Assembly: GCA_016303095.1 (NCBI GenBank)
Contig: JAEDMH010000034.1
Location: forward strand, 1-19,631
DNA from: Lentisphaeria bacterium
GTDB taxonomy: Bacteria > Verrucomicrobiota > Lentisphaeria > Oligosphaerales > Oligosphaeraceae
Direction of reading: 5' to 3'
DNA: 19,631 nucleotides
Each line of letters begins with the position of its first letter. The first letter of the stretch is position 1. Positions 7,867 to 15,771 of the stretch are shown one piece after another. A model generated the notes under the pieces. That model made no database searches and had not been told where the DNA came from. It saw only the letters and a program-made list of their open reading frames with translations. The position numbers were made by a program, and so were the translations under genes.

Positions 7867-8456
7867 CCGGGAACTCCCTCATGGCTCATCTGCTGCACCA
7901 CGGGGAGCGCAAACTCCTGATGCTCCTCATCCTGGTGCTCGGGGGAATCTTCTGCACTCGGCAGTATCTTCTGCCCGATTCCCCGCCCCCGCCCCCGCCC
8001 CCGGCGGAAATGCCCCCGCCCCAGATCCTGCTCCCCTGGCAGGAACAGCCCCCCTTCTTCCTGACCCCCGTCTCCGTGGATCAAGTGGGCGACCCCTTCC
8101 TCACCCAATTCCCCATGGAAAAGCCCAAGGCGCCGCCGCCGGAACCCGCTCCCGCTTCCACGCCACCGCCGCCGGAACCCGCCCCCGTTCCTCCTCCCCC
8201 CAGAAAGGTGGCCGTCAGCTTCCGAGGGGTACGCACCGCCTTGACGGGGCGGATCTATGCCATGGTGGAGCTTAGCGACTCGGAAACGGGGGGATCCAGC
8301 CTGGTGCTCCAGGAAGGAGACCCCTTGGGCTTCGGCCCCCGGATCCTCTCCATCTCCGACAAGGAACTGACGCTGCAACCGGAGGACAGCCAGGAGAAGC
8401 CCCTTCGCATTCCCTACGGCGAGACCAAGATCTTCACCCTGGAACCCAAGCCATGA
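7863..8456 (+). CDS. PilP/GspC-like inner-membrane protein with proline-rich linker
   Basis: A probable periplasmic connector between the inner-membrane complex and the secretin. The 197-aa product has a transmembrane helix (about 17-31), a long Pro-rich linker (41-113, including seven consecutive prolines at 41-47) interrupted by GDPFL (76-80), and a small C-terminal beta domain (114-195) containing ALTGRIYAMVEL and SSLVLQEGDPLGFGPRIL. That pattern, a stored value followed by a 'GD.LG..rIl.I....l.L' strand set, is what PilP and GspC homology regions look like. It may correspond to the Amuc_1099-type protein. It overlaps both neighbours by ATGA (7863-7866 and 8453-8456), implying coupled translation and matched stoichiometry. 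The DPF-like motif lies before the linker rather than directly before the beta domain, which is a little unusual. Confidence 0.65.
   Translation: MTGNSLMAHLLHHGERKLLMLLILVLGGIFCTRQYLLPDSPPPPPPPAEMPPPQILLPWQEQPPFFLTPVSVDQVGDPFLTQFPMEKPKAPPPEPAPASTPPPPEPAPVPPPPRKVAVSFRGVRTALTGRIYAMVELSDSETGGSSLVLQEGDPLGFGPRILSISDKELTLQPEDSQEKPLRIPYGETKIFTLEPKP
7981..8003 (+). repeat. CCCCCG microsatellite coding a proline run
   Basis: A 6-bp unit (CCCCCG) is repeated almost four times and encodes most of the seven-proline run of the PilP-like protein. Such a tract is prone to slippage in multiples of two codons and would vary linker length without breaking the frame. Confidence 0.75.
8133..8187 (+). repeat. 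33-bp-period direct repeat in the proline linker
   Basis: Twenty-two bases at 8133-8154 recur at 8166-8187 with one mismatch, a period of 33 bp. They encode PPPEPAPAS and PPPEPAPVP, so the linker grew by an in-frame duplication of 11 codons. Confidence 0.75.
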
Positions 8457-10162
8457 CCCCGTTGCTGGACACCCTGCTCAAGGAAGGTCTCCTCACCCCG
8501 TCTCAGGCCCAGGCCGCCGAGAACCGGAGGAAACGCACGGGCACCTCTCCGGAAGAGGCCGTGCTCTCGCTGGAGTTCTGTTCTCCCGAAGCCCTCTACG
8601 CCACCCTCTCCCGCCTCTCCGGCCTCCCCCTCGCCCGTCCCGAAGAGCTGACCCCCACCCCGGAAGCCCTGGAGAAAATGCCCCAGAATCTGGCCACGCG
8701 CTACCAGGCTTTGCCCCTCTCCCTCAAGGCGGGACTCCTTCAGGTGGCCTTCGCCCACCCCCCCGCCCCCAACATCCTGGAACAACTCCATTTGATGCTG
8801 GGGGTGCCCTGCCAGCCTTTCCTGGCTCCCCCTGCCCTGCTGGAGGCCCAGCGGCGCAAGGCCTACGGACTAGGGGCGGAGAAGGTACAGAAAATCCGCA
8901 CCCGCATCCAGGAAACCCTTCCCTCTCCCCGTCAGAAGGAAGAAGAGGAGCGGCAAGAGACCTCTCCCCGTCCCCCGGAAGACTCCTCCGTCTCCGGACT
9001 GGTGGAGGACATTCTCTCCGCCGCCTTTGACGCCAGGGCCACCGACATCCATCTGGAGCCGTTCGCCCAAAGCCTGAAACTTCGCTTCCGGGTGGACGGA
9101 CTCCTCCAGGAGGTGCCTGTTCCCCCGGGCATGGAGACCCTGGGGGATTCCATCCTGGCCCGCATCAAAGTCATGGCCAAGATGGACATTGCGGAAAAAC
9201 GTCTTCCCCAGGACGGGCGTCTCCAGATTCTCCGGCAAGGCACATCCTGGGACATCCGGGTCTCCACCCTGCCCACCCGCTATGGCGAAAGCCTCTGCCT
9301 ACGTCTGCTGAACGCCCAGACCCTGCTGAAGGACATGGGGGAGCTGGGCCTCTCCCCCCGGCACCTGGAACAGGTTCGCCGCCAAATGTCCCGTCCCTCC
9401 GGCCTGCTTTTGGTGACCGGCCCCACGGGGTCAGGGAAGACCACCACGCTGTACAGCATCCTTGCCCACCTGATGGAGCAAAGGAAAGATCTGAAGCTGA
9501 TCACGGTGGAGGATCCGGTGGAATATGACATACCCGGACTCACCCAGGTGCAAACCCACGGAGAAATTGGCCTGACCTTTTCCGTCACTCTTCGCTCCAT
9601 TCTCCGCCATGATCCGGATGTGATTCTGGTGGGAGAGATTCGGGATGGGGAGACCGCCGACATGGCCATCCAGGCCGCCATGACCGGGCATCTGGTGCTC
9701 TCCACCCTTCACACTCGGGATGCGGTGGGCGCCATCAACCGTCTGATTGCCATGGGCGTGGAGCCGGATCTGCTGGCCTCCTCCCTGCGGATGGTGGTGG
9801 CCCAGCGCCTGGTGCGCCGCCTCTGCCCCCACTGCTCCCTGCCGGATCACCAGGTCTCTCCCCTGGATGCCCGGGAGCTGGCCACTTTGGCCAAGACCCT
9901 GGGGCTTCCCCGGCCCGCCCCCCGCAGGGCCGCCCCCCAGGGCTGCATCTACTGCCAGGGCAGCGGCTATCTAGGCCGGGTGGGGGTCTATGAGATTCTG
10001 GAAGTCCAGGAAAAGTTGGAGGATCTCATTTCCGCCCACACCCCCAACAGCATTCTTCGGGAGGAAGCCCGGCAGGAAGGGTGGTTCCCCTATCGCCAGG
10101 ACGCCCTGGAAAAGGTGCTTCAGGGAGTCACGGATCTCTCCGAAGTCCATCGCTGCTGCTGA
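8453..10162 (+). CDS. PilB/GspE-type assembly ATPase
   Basis: A hexameric cytoplasmic ATPase that powers pilus or pseudopilus extension. The 569-aa protein has an N-terminal GspE_N/MshEN-like domain (1-140), a charged linker (150-178) and the ATPase core. Walker A GPTGSGKTT is at 323-331, the Asp-box region TVEDPVEY at 351-358, Walker B VILVGEIRD at 390-398 and the His box GHLVLSTLHT at 412-421. Zinc-binding cysteine pairs CPHC (458-461) and CIYC (498-501) distinguish PilB/GspE from retraction ATPases of the PilT type, which lack them. All key residues are present. Whether it is PilB or GspE cannot be decided from sequence alone; the PilM-N-O-P neighbours favour a pilus-type machine. Translation starts at the ATGA overlap with the PilP-like gene. 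Confidence 0.93.
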   Translation: MTPLLDTLLKEGLLTPSQAQAAENRRKRTGTSPEEAVLSLEFCSPEALYATLSRLSGLPLARPEELTPTPEALEKMPQNLATRYQALPLSLKAGLLQVAFAHPPAPNILEQLHLMLGVPCQPFLAPPALLEAQRRKAYGLGAEKVQKIRTRIQETLPSPRQKEEEERQETSPRPPEDSSVSGLVEDILSAAFDARATDIHLEPFAQSLKLRFRVDGLLQEVPVPPGMETLGDSILARIKVMAKMDIAEKRLPQDGRLQILRQGTSWDIRVSTLPTRYGESLCLRLLNAQTLLKDMGELGLSPRHLEQVRRQMSRPSGLLLVTGPTGSGKTTTLYSILAHLMEQRKDLKLITVEDPVEYDIPGLTQVQTHGEIGLTFSVTLRSILRHDPDVILVGEIRDGETADMAIQAAMTGHLVLSTLHTRDAVGAINRLIAMGVEPDLLASSLRMVVAQRLVRRLCPHCSLPDHQVSPLDARELATLAKTLGLPRPAPRRAAPQGCIYCQGSGYLGRVGVYEILEVQEKLEDLISAHTPNSILREEARQEGWFPYRQDALEKVLQGVTDLSEVHRCC

Positions 10163-10190
10163 CCTTCTACCCTCCTTTCCCTGTTCCTCC

Positions 10191-10226
10191 ATGCCCCAGG
10201 CGGTCCCTTTCCCTGGATGCCCATGA
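10191..10226 (+). CDS. Possible 11-codon leader ORF before the UbiB-like gene
   Basis: An ATG at 10191 follows the pyrimidine-rich CCTTTCCCTGTTCCTCC, the same start context seen before other genes here. It reads MPQAVPFPGCP and stops at TGA 10224-10226, overlapping the in-frame ATG at 10223 of the downstream kinase gene as ATGA. This could be a coupling ORF for that gene or chance. No peptide family is recognised. Confidence 0.3.
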   Translation: MPQAVPFPGCP

Positions 10227-11896
10227 AGTTCTTCTCCCCCATCCTATCCACGTACCGGGCCTATCACAACATGTCCCGGATCCAGAAGATTCTCCAGGTG
10301 ATCTTCCGGAATGGCCTGGGCATCTTCTTCCAGCGCCTGCGGCACCTGGTGCGGCGAAAGGACCGTCTGGATTCCGGGCAGCAGGAGGCCGCCCCCCTGC
10401 TCTTTGCCCGCCTCCGAAAGGTCATGGAGGAGCTGGGGCCCGTCTATGTCAAGCTGGGCCAGATGCTCTCCACCCGCCCGGATCTCGTGGGGAAGGAATG
10501 CGCCGAGGAACTCTCCCGGTTGCAGGATCAGGTTCCCCCTTTCCCCTTCTCCCAGACCCGCCAAATCCTGGAGCAGGATCTCCACGGCACCCTGGAAGAA
10601 CTCTTCCAGGAGTTTCAGGAGGAACCCGTGGCCGCCGCCTCCCTCTCCCAGGGCTACCTTGCCCGGCTGAAGGACGGCACCCCGGTCTTCGTGAAGGTGC
10701 AGCGTCCTCACATTCTGAAAAGCATTCGTTCGGACATGGGCGTGCTGACCTTCCTGGCGGAGCAGCTCCACCAGGGCAACCCGGAATTGCGCTTCCTGAT
10801 GCTCCCCCGGATTGTCCGCCACTTCCGCCAATCCCTGGAGGAGGAGGCGGATTTCCAGGGAGAGACGGGAAACCTGCTGCGCTTCGCCCAGCAGTTCCAG
10901 GGAAATTCCAAGGTGGTGGTGCCCAAGATCTATCCCCGGTATTGCAGCAACCATGTCCTCACCATGGAGTACATCCAGGGCATCAAGTTGGACCAAGTCC
11001 CCGCTCTCCAGGAGGCGGGCCTGGATCCCCAGGTCCTCTGCGAAAATCTCACGGACCTGATGCTCCAGCAGTTCTTCACCCACGGGTTCTTCCATGGGGA
11101 TCCCCATCCGGGCAATCTCTTCGCCCTCCCCGACAACCGCATCTGCTACCTGGACTTCGGGTTGTGCGGCCGCCTCACCGAGGAGGAAAAGCGACTCTTC
11201 TGCCGCTTGATCGTCAGTATTCTGGAGCGCAACGAACAGCATGCCGCCCAACTCCTCCTGCGCCTCTGCGACTTCGAGGAGGAACCCGACGAGACGGAGT
11301 TGGAATGCGCGGTGGGCGAGTTCATTGACCGCTATTTTCATGGCTCTCTCCAGCAATTGAATGTCCCCGCCGCCCTGAACCACCTCTATGGGCTCTGCCA
11401 CCGCCTGAAAATCGCCATGAAACCCCATATCTATCTCATGGTGAAGGCGATGGGAACGCTTGACGGAATTCTGCGCACCCTGAATCCCGACTATGATCTG
11501 GAGAAGCAATTGCGCCCGGCCCTGATGCGGGTGGCCCTCCATCAATTCAATCCCCACCGCTCCCTCCACCAACGGGCGGAAGATTTCCTGGAACTCCTGG
11601 AGCTGACTTCCCGCTCCCCCGCCACTCTCCGGAATTTCACCACGCGTCTTCTCCAGGGAAAACTCACCTTCCAACAAGAATTTCCCCAGCTGGAGGAATT
11701 TCTTCAGAGCCACCAAAAACGGCAGAACCAGAGAACCCTGGCCATTTTGACCGTGGGCATCCTCTTGAACTCCACCTGGCTTATTTCCCTCCAGATGCCC
11801 CCGCCCTGGCATCTCCTCACCTATCTGGGCATGGCCGGCCTCGCCGCGGGTGTCCTTCTGGCCATCGCTCTCCTGGTGGATCTTTTCCGCTCCTAG
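10217..11896 (+). CDS. ubiB: ABC1/UbiB-family atypical kinase
   Basis: An ABC1 (ADCK/UbiB) protein-kinase-like ATPase, usually linked to quinone biosynthesis or lipid homeostasis at the membrane. The 559-aa product has the family KxGQ motif in YVKLGQMLSTRPD (77-89), the Ala-rich loop AAAS (139-142) replacing the normal Gly-rich loop, the nucleotide-binding Lys in VFVKVQRP (157-164), catalytic-loop HGDPHPGN (293-300) and metal-binding DFG (313-315). The C-terminus has two hydrophobic helices (about 505-527 and 533-556) for membrane anchoring, as in bacterial UbiB. After AAAS the usual IAQVH reads LSQGY. ATG 10223 is an alternative start two codons in, overlapping the stop of a tiny upstream ORF. 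It begins 54 bp after the ATPase gene and may be read through from the pilus operon. No other ubi/men gene is nearby, so its substrate pathway is unknown. Confidence 0.88.
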   Translation: MPMKFFSPILSTYRAYHNMSRIQKILQVIFRNGLGIFFQRLRHLVRRKDRLDSGQQEAAPLLFARLRKVMEELGPVYVKLGQMLSTRPDLVGKECAEELSRLQDQVPPFPFSQTRQILEQDLHGTLEELFQEFQEEPVAAASLSQGYLARLKDGTPVFVKVQRPHILKSIRSDMGVLTFLAEQLHQGNPELRFLMLPRIVRHFRQSLEEEADFQGETGNLLRFAQQFQGNSKVVVPKIYPRYCSNHVLTMEYIQGIKLDQVPALQEAGLDPQVLCENLTDLMLQQFFTHGFFHGDPHPGNLFALPDNRICYLDFGLCGRLTEEEKRLFCRLIVSILERNEQHAAQLLLRLCDFEEEPDETELECAVGEFIDRYFHGSLQQLNVPAALNHLYGLCHRLKIAMKPHIYLMVKAMGTLDGILRTLNPDYDLEKQLRPALMRVALHQFNPHRSLHQRAEDFLELLELTSRSPATLRNFTTRLLQGKLTFQQEFPQLEEFLQSHQKRQNQRTLAILTVGILLNSTWLISLQMPPPWHLLTYLGMAGLAAGVLLAIALLVDLFRS

Positions 11897-13191
11897 GCGT
11901 GTGTCTCCTTCCGGAAACGGGGGAGACGGCATTGGCAGGAGACCCCCAGGAAGGCCAAAAGCAGAAACGGCAAGGCCAGCCAGTAGTATCCTTGATAATT
12001 GGCCAGGGGCGTCCCTCCTCCGAAGCGCGCCGCCAGCCCCTCTCCCCCTTTCAGCAGAAGGGCGTTCAAGCCGATGGCCAGCAGGCCCGTCAAAGCGCCG
12101 TCCAGCAGAGAGGCCACCACAGAGGCGGAAGTCTGGAGATGGCGGGGGACGCACTGCAGGAAATAGATTCCCTTGCCGATTTCCGCCCCGCAATCCCCGA
12201 TGCCCAAGAGCACGAAGAGGAGCAGGGCATGCCAGAAGGAGTAGTGGGAGGGAGCGAGGAGCCAGAGGGGAGCCGCCGCCGCCGAGCAGCAGAAGAAGAT
12301 TTGCAGGGCGGTGCGGGAGCTCATGCGTTCCGCCAGGCGAGAGCAGAGGGTGGACACCAGGGATTTGGTGACATACATGATCAAGGAGAAGCGAAGGGCC
12401 TCGTAATCGCTGATGCCGTAGCCTCGTTTCAAGGCCAGCAGGGAAATGGAGGTGGTCATCAGGAGGCAGAGATTGGTGCAGATCCGCCCCAGGATCATGC
12501 GCCGGAAGGGAGAAGAGCGGAAGAGTTCCGGCACGTCATTCTTGAGGGGATGCCGGGCGTTCTGCCGGAGATTTTCCGACTCGTCGATGCGGCTTAGGAA
12601 CCGGGAGGCCGTCACCCCGCACACAGCGCCGAAGAGGATAATGCCAAAGAGAGTCCAGACGGAATCCAGGAAATACATCAGGGCGGAGACCGCCACCAGA
12701 CTGATGGCGGCGGCGGAGTTGAAGAGGCGCTGGCCCAAGCCGATGAAATGTCCCCGGGTCCTTTCATTGGAGATTTCCCCGATGAGCGGGATGGACATCA
12801 CCACCCCCGCCGCCCGAAAGCCGTAGAAGAGGAACGCCCCCCCCAGAACACAGGCCACCGCCACCCCGCGAAACCCCATCCGGATCCAGAGGACGCTGGA
12901 GGCCACCCCCACCGCCACAATGTTCCGGGCCACCCAGAACCCCGCCTGGCAGCGCGCCCCGCCCACCCGGGCGGTCATCCATTTCCCCAAGGGAAGAAGG
13001 GCAAAGCCGAAGAAGATCATGGAACTGATGGCGGCCACGGCCCAGTCGGGCATGGAAAGACGGACCGCCAGGAGGACAATGACCGTTTCCCCCAGGCACA
13101 TGTAGGAGATGCCATTGATGCCGGTGTAGCAGCAATAGTTGAATTGGCTCTGACGCTGTTGTTCCGGAGTCAGAGGGGTGCTGAGAATCAT
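11893..13191 (-). CDS. MFS transporter
   Basis: A polytopic inner-membrane permease. The 432-aa product has about 12 hydrophobic helices in two halves of six, separated by a hydrophilic loop (roughly residues 195-230, rich in Arg, Glu and Asn) before RRMILGRICTNLC. The loop after helix 2 carries GKWMTARVGG, resembling the MFS helix 2-3 motif. It lies 60 bp downstream of the GH78 rhamnosidase on the same strand, so rhamnosyl-oligosaccharides or released sugars are plausible substrates by context only. The start is preceded by purine-rich sequence with AAGGG eight bases before the ATG. Its TAG stop shares the CTAG at 11893-11896 with the stop of the convergent UbiB-like gene, leaving no room for a terminator between them. 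Confidence 0.85.
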   Translation of the reverse strand: MILSTPLTPEQQRQSQFNYCCYTGINGISYMCLGETVIVLLAVRLSMPDWAVAAISSMIFFGFALLPLGKWMTARVGGARCQAGFWVARNIVAVGVASSVLWIRMGFRGVAVACVLGGAFLFYGFRAAGVVMSIPLIGEISNERTRGHFIGLGQRLFNSAAAISLVAVSALMYFLDSVWTLFGIILFGAVCGVTASRFLSRIDESENLRQNARHPLKNDVPELFRSSPFRRMILGRICTNLCLLMTTSISLLALKRGYGISDYEALRFSLIMYVTKSLVSTLCSRLAERMSSRTALQIFFCCSAAAAPLWLLAPSHYSFWHALLLFVLLGIGDCGAEIGKGIYFLQCVPRHLQTSASVVASLLDGALTGLLAIGLNALLLKGGEGLAARFGGGTPLANYQGYYWLALPFLLLAFLGVSCQCRLPRFRKETHA

Positions 13192-13251
13192 GGTTTCTAC
13201 CCTTGTTTTCCTCCCCTCCCGGGCAGGATTTCCGCCAGGGAGGGAAGCGAA

Positions 13252-15507
13252 CTAGCGGAAGGGGAGTTTCACGGGATACTGGGAATCCCCCGCGGGAATT
13301 TCCTGGGGAGCTTGTCCCGGGAGATGAAGGGTTCCCTGGACGCCTTGGGGCAGATGGACCCGGTAGAGCGCCCTCTCGCCCTCCCGTTGCCAGCTTGCCT
13401 TCAGTTCCCGGCCATCGGGGAGTCGATGACGGCACTGGAAGGAGGTCAATTGGGGCACGAATTGGGGAGCCAGATCCACGCCGGCGAATCCCGGCTGGGC
13501 GATACGGGGGCGGAGGCCGCCCAGATACTGGTAGGCCCAGGCGGAGGGATCCCCGAACATGATGTGCTGGAGAGAATCCGAGCCCGTCCATGTTTCCCAG
13601 AGGGTGGTGGCGCCCCGCGTCAGCGTGTCCTGATACCCGGGGAAGTGGGGTTGGAGGAACAATTCCAGGGCGTCCGCCCCGTAGCCGTGATCCGCCAGCA
13701 CCCGGGGAATCCACTTGGCGCCAAAGATGCCAAAGCTGACCCGGTGCCCCTCTCCCCGAATTTTCTGGACGAGACGCTCCGCCAGCCGGGCCTCCTCCTG
13801 GGCGTCCTGGCACAAGCCAAAATAGAGGAAGCAGGCCAAAGAAGAGGGCCAGTCCTTCTCCACCCTTCCGTCCTCCTGGAGATATTCCCTGCGCAGGGCG
13901 GCCTTCATGCGCTCCCGGCGCGCTTCCGCCTTCCGGGCCTCCTCCTCCTCTCCGAAACGCCGGGAAAAGAAGGCGAATTTTGCCAAGCAGTCGCAGATCC
14001 AGGCGGAGGACGTAAGGCGGATGGCGGGCATGTTCTCCCGCACGGGGGCGCACCAGTCCCCCAGGCCGTATTCCACCAGCCCCTCCACCTCCATCTGCTC
14101 CGAAAAGGCCAAATACCGCTTCATGGCCTCATAGTATTTCCGGGCGGGGGCGTCGTCGCCGCAGTAGAGCAGGAGATTCCAGGAGGCCACAAAGAGGAAG
14201 GCATCCCATCCGGGTCCGCAGTTCCAATACCAGTCTGCCACGGGGGCGATGGGAGGCAACTCCCCGCTGGGGCGTTGTCCGTCCACAAAAACCTGAAGAA
14301 ACTCCTTGTAGGCCTTTTGGGCGTGAAAATTCCATAGGCCGGTCTCCATGGCCAAGGAGCAATCCCCCGACCACCCGTTCTTCTCCCGGTGGGGGCAATC
14401 CGTGGGGATTCCCGTGAAATTGGAGAGATAGCTCTGGAGGATCACCTGCTGAAGTCGATTCAAGGCAGGAGAGGAGCTGGTCCACTCCCCCGCCTGGGGG
14501 AAGTCGTTGTGGATGAAGAGTCCTTCCACCTTCACCTTGGCCTCCTGCAACCCCTCCCCCTGAATGTGGAGATAGCGATAGCCAAAGTAGGTGAAATGCT
14601 GCCGCCAGGAGAAGCGGCGACGCCCCGGACACAGAATGGCCCGGGACTCCTGCTGGGGGCATCCCTCCAGAATGAACATCTCCACATTCTTGCGGTCGGC
14701 GGTGCCGTCCTCTGGATTCAGGCGTTCCCCGAAGAGCATCCGCACCTCCCGGGGTTCCGCCAGGGCTTCCGGAAACTCCAGCTCCACCTGGGCCCACCCC
14801 GTGAGATTCGTTCCCATGTCCGCCATCCACTCCCCATCCTTCAAAAGGCGGAGTTCCACCGGAGACAGGCGCCGGACAATGCGACAGGGCTCCATCTCCT
14901 CCCAGCGGACCGTGCCTGCGGGGGGACGCACCACATGGGCATTTTCCCAGCTTCCATCCTGGAAATCCGCCTGAAGCACCCCGGGAATCTCCCGGGAGAA
15001 GTCGTAGCATTCCCCGGAGCGGAAGCTGTTGTAGACCAAGGGGCTTTCGTGGAAACGCCACGACGCGTCGCTGCGCAGCACCACCGTGTCCCCTAGAGTC
15101 AGCACACAGCTCATCCGGGGGAAATCCCTCCAGGAGGCATGGAGGAAATTCCAGACTTCCGACGTATCGGGATTGAAGAGTCCATTGCCGAGGAGGACCG
15201 TCAGGGCATTCCAGCCCCGATGCAGTCGTCCCGTCAAATCGTACTCCACCCCATTGACATGGACATTGAATTGGCTGACGCAGGGAGAGAGGACCCGTTC
15301 GTCCGCCTTCTCTCCATTGACATAGAGTTCGTGCCAGCCTGCGCTCACCAGTTGGAGACGGCAAGGAGAGGCGGGTTCTTCCTCCAGGAAGAAGCGGCGG
15401 CGGAGATAGGGGGCGGGGCGAACATGGGCAGGCAAATCCCGGGCGGCGACGCGGCCTGTGTTCACCCATCCGGGGAAAGCGGAAATCCAGGGGGCACTCC
15501 AAGACAT
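13252..15507 (-). CDS. Alpha-L-rhamnosidase, glycoside hydrolase family 78
   Basis: Hydrolyses terminal alpha-L-rhamnose from oligosaccharides or glycosides. From ATG 15507 the protein is 751 aa. The N-terminus MSWSAPWIS is typical of the family, with beta-sandwich domains following (AGWHELYVNGEKADERVLSP near 56-75). The (alpha/alpha)6 catalytic barrel has PTDCPHREKNGWSGD (368-382), whose Asp370, Arg374 and Glu375 belong to the conserved catalytic loop, then GPGWDAF, EYGLGDWCAP and GATTLWETW, and HIMFGDPSAWAYQYLGG near the C-terminus. No signal peptide is visible, so it probably works in the cytoplasm on imported substrate. The open frame extends 49 codons further upstream, but that peptide does not resemble the family, and 15507 has the pyrimidine-rich start context. 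The MFS gene follows in the same transcript. Confidence 0.93.
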   Translation of the reverse strand: MSWSAPWISAFPGWVNTGRVAARDLPAHVRPAPYLRRRFFLEEEPASPCRLQLVSAGWHELYVNGEKADERVLSPCVSQFNVHVNGVEYDLTGRLHRGWNALTVLLGNGLFNPDTSEVWNFLHASWRDFPRMSCVLTLGDTVVLRSDASWRFHESPLVYNSFRSGECYDFSREIPGVLQADFQDGSWENAHVVRPPAGTVRWEEMEPCRIVRRLSPVELRLLKDGEWMADMGTNLTGWAQVELEFPEALAEPREVRMLFGERLNPEDGTADRKNVEMFILEGCPQQESRAILCPGRRRFSWRQHFTYFGYRYLHIQGEGLQEAKVKVEGLFIHNDFPQAGEWTSSSPALNRLQQVILQSYLSNFTGIPTDCPHREKNGWSGDCSLAMETGLWNFHAQKAYKEFLQVFVDGQRPSGELPPIAPVADWYWNCGPGWDAFLFVASWNLLLYCGDDAPARKYYEAMKRYLAFSEQMEVEGLVEYGLGDWCAPVRENMPAIRLTSSAWICDCLAKFAFFSRRFGEEEEARKAEARRERMKAALRREYLQEDGRVEKDWPSSLACFLYFGLCQDAQEEARLAERLVQKIRGEGHRVSFGIFGAKWIPRVLADHGYGADALELFLQPHFPGYQDTLTRGATTLWETWTGSDSLQHIMFGDPSAWAYQYLGGLRPRIAQPGFAGVDLAPQFVPQLTSFQCRHRLPDGRELKASWQREGERALYRVHLPQGVQGTLHLPGQAPQEIPAGDSQYPVKLPFR

Positions 15508-15667
15508 GGGGAAAGGGGGGAGCAAGGAGGAGTCTAGGGGAGAAATCAGGGCATTTCCGTAAGATAATTCCTCATCCCCTGGAAAGTCCCTCTTCTCCTG
15601 GGGAACCTTGATTCCTTGCTTCCCCTCCCGCAAGCCCCCCTCTCCTCCTGACAAAAAACCTATGGAC

Positions 15668-15695
15668 TTGACAAAACCGTAAAATGGTGTATCTT
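15668..15695 (+). promoter_or_regulatory. Sigma-70-type promoter for the oxidoreductase-rlmB-repair operon
   Basis: TTGACA (15668-15673, perfect -35) is followed after 16 bases by TATCTT (15690-15695, four of six matches to TATAAT). It would give a leader of about 70 bases before ATG 15772. It is the best promoter match I found between genes in this window and lies in the only divergent gap. Confidence 0.55.
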
Positions 15696-15707
15696 CCCTC
15701 CGTTTCT

Positions 15708-15727
15708 CCCCCCCCTGCCCCCCCCCC
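15708..15727 (+). repeat. Paired poly-C tracts in the operon leader
   Basis: C8 (15708-15715) and C10 (15718-15727) are separated only by TG. They lie between the promoter and the start codon of the oxidoreductase gene. The opposite strand carries the matching G runs, able to form a quadruplex. Such homopolymers are prone to length change. Confidence 0.7.
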
Positions 15728-15771
15728 GTCCGTGGGACTCATTGCGCCCACACCACCCCTCCCTCCAGAAT

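Larger units (their letters stand above)
15508..15771. other. Divergent intergenic region between GH78 and the oxidoreductase gene
   Basis: This 264-bp region separates divergent transcription units. It contains a good plus-strand promoter (15668-15695), poly-C tracts (15708-15727) and the pyrimidine-rich minus-strand leader of the rhamnosidase (15508-15540 as G-rich on the plus strand). A possible minus-strand -10, TATCTT, is at 15566-15561, without a clear -35. TGACAAAA occurs twice (15649-15656 and 15669-15676), which could also be part of an operator. No terminator or gene is seen. Confidence 0.6.

Noticed and set aside
10244..12193. 649-codon antisense frame across the UbiB-like gene
   Set aside because: It lies opposite a well-conserved kinase and crosses into the MFS gene in another frame; no recognisable domain.
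12748..14337. 529-codon plus-strand frame opposite GH78 and the MFS gene
   Set aside because: It spans two genes with clear family motifs on the minus strand, and its product is low-complexity Gly/Pro/His-rich.
14129..15502. Possible frameshift version of the rhamnosidase on the minus strand
   Set aside because: GH78 is continuous in one frame from 15507 to 13252 with all motifs, so the second frame is a shadow and no frameshift is needed.
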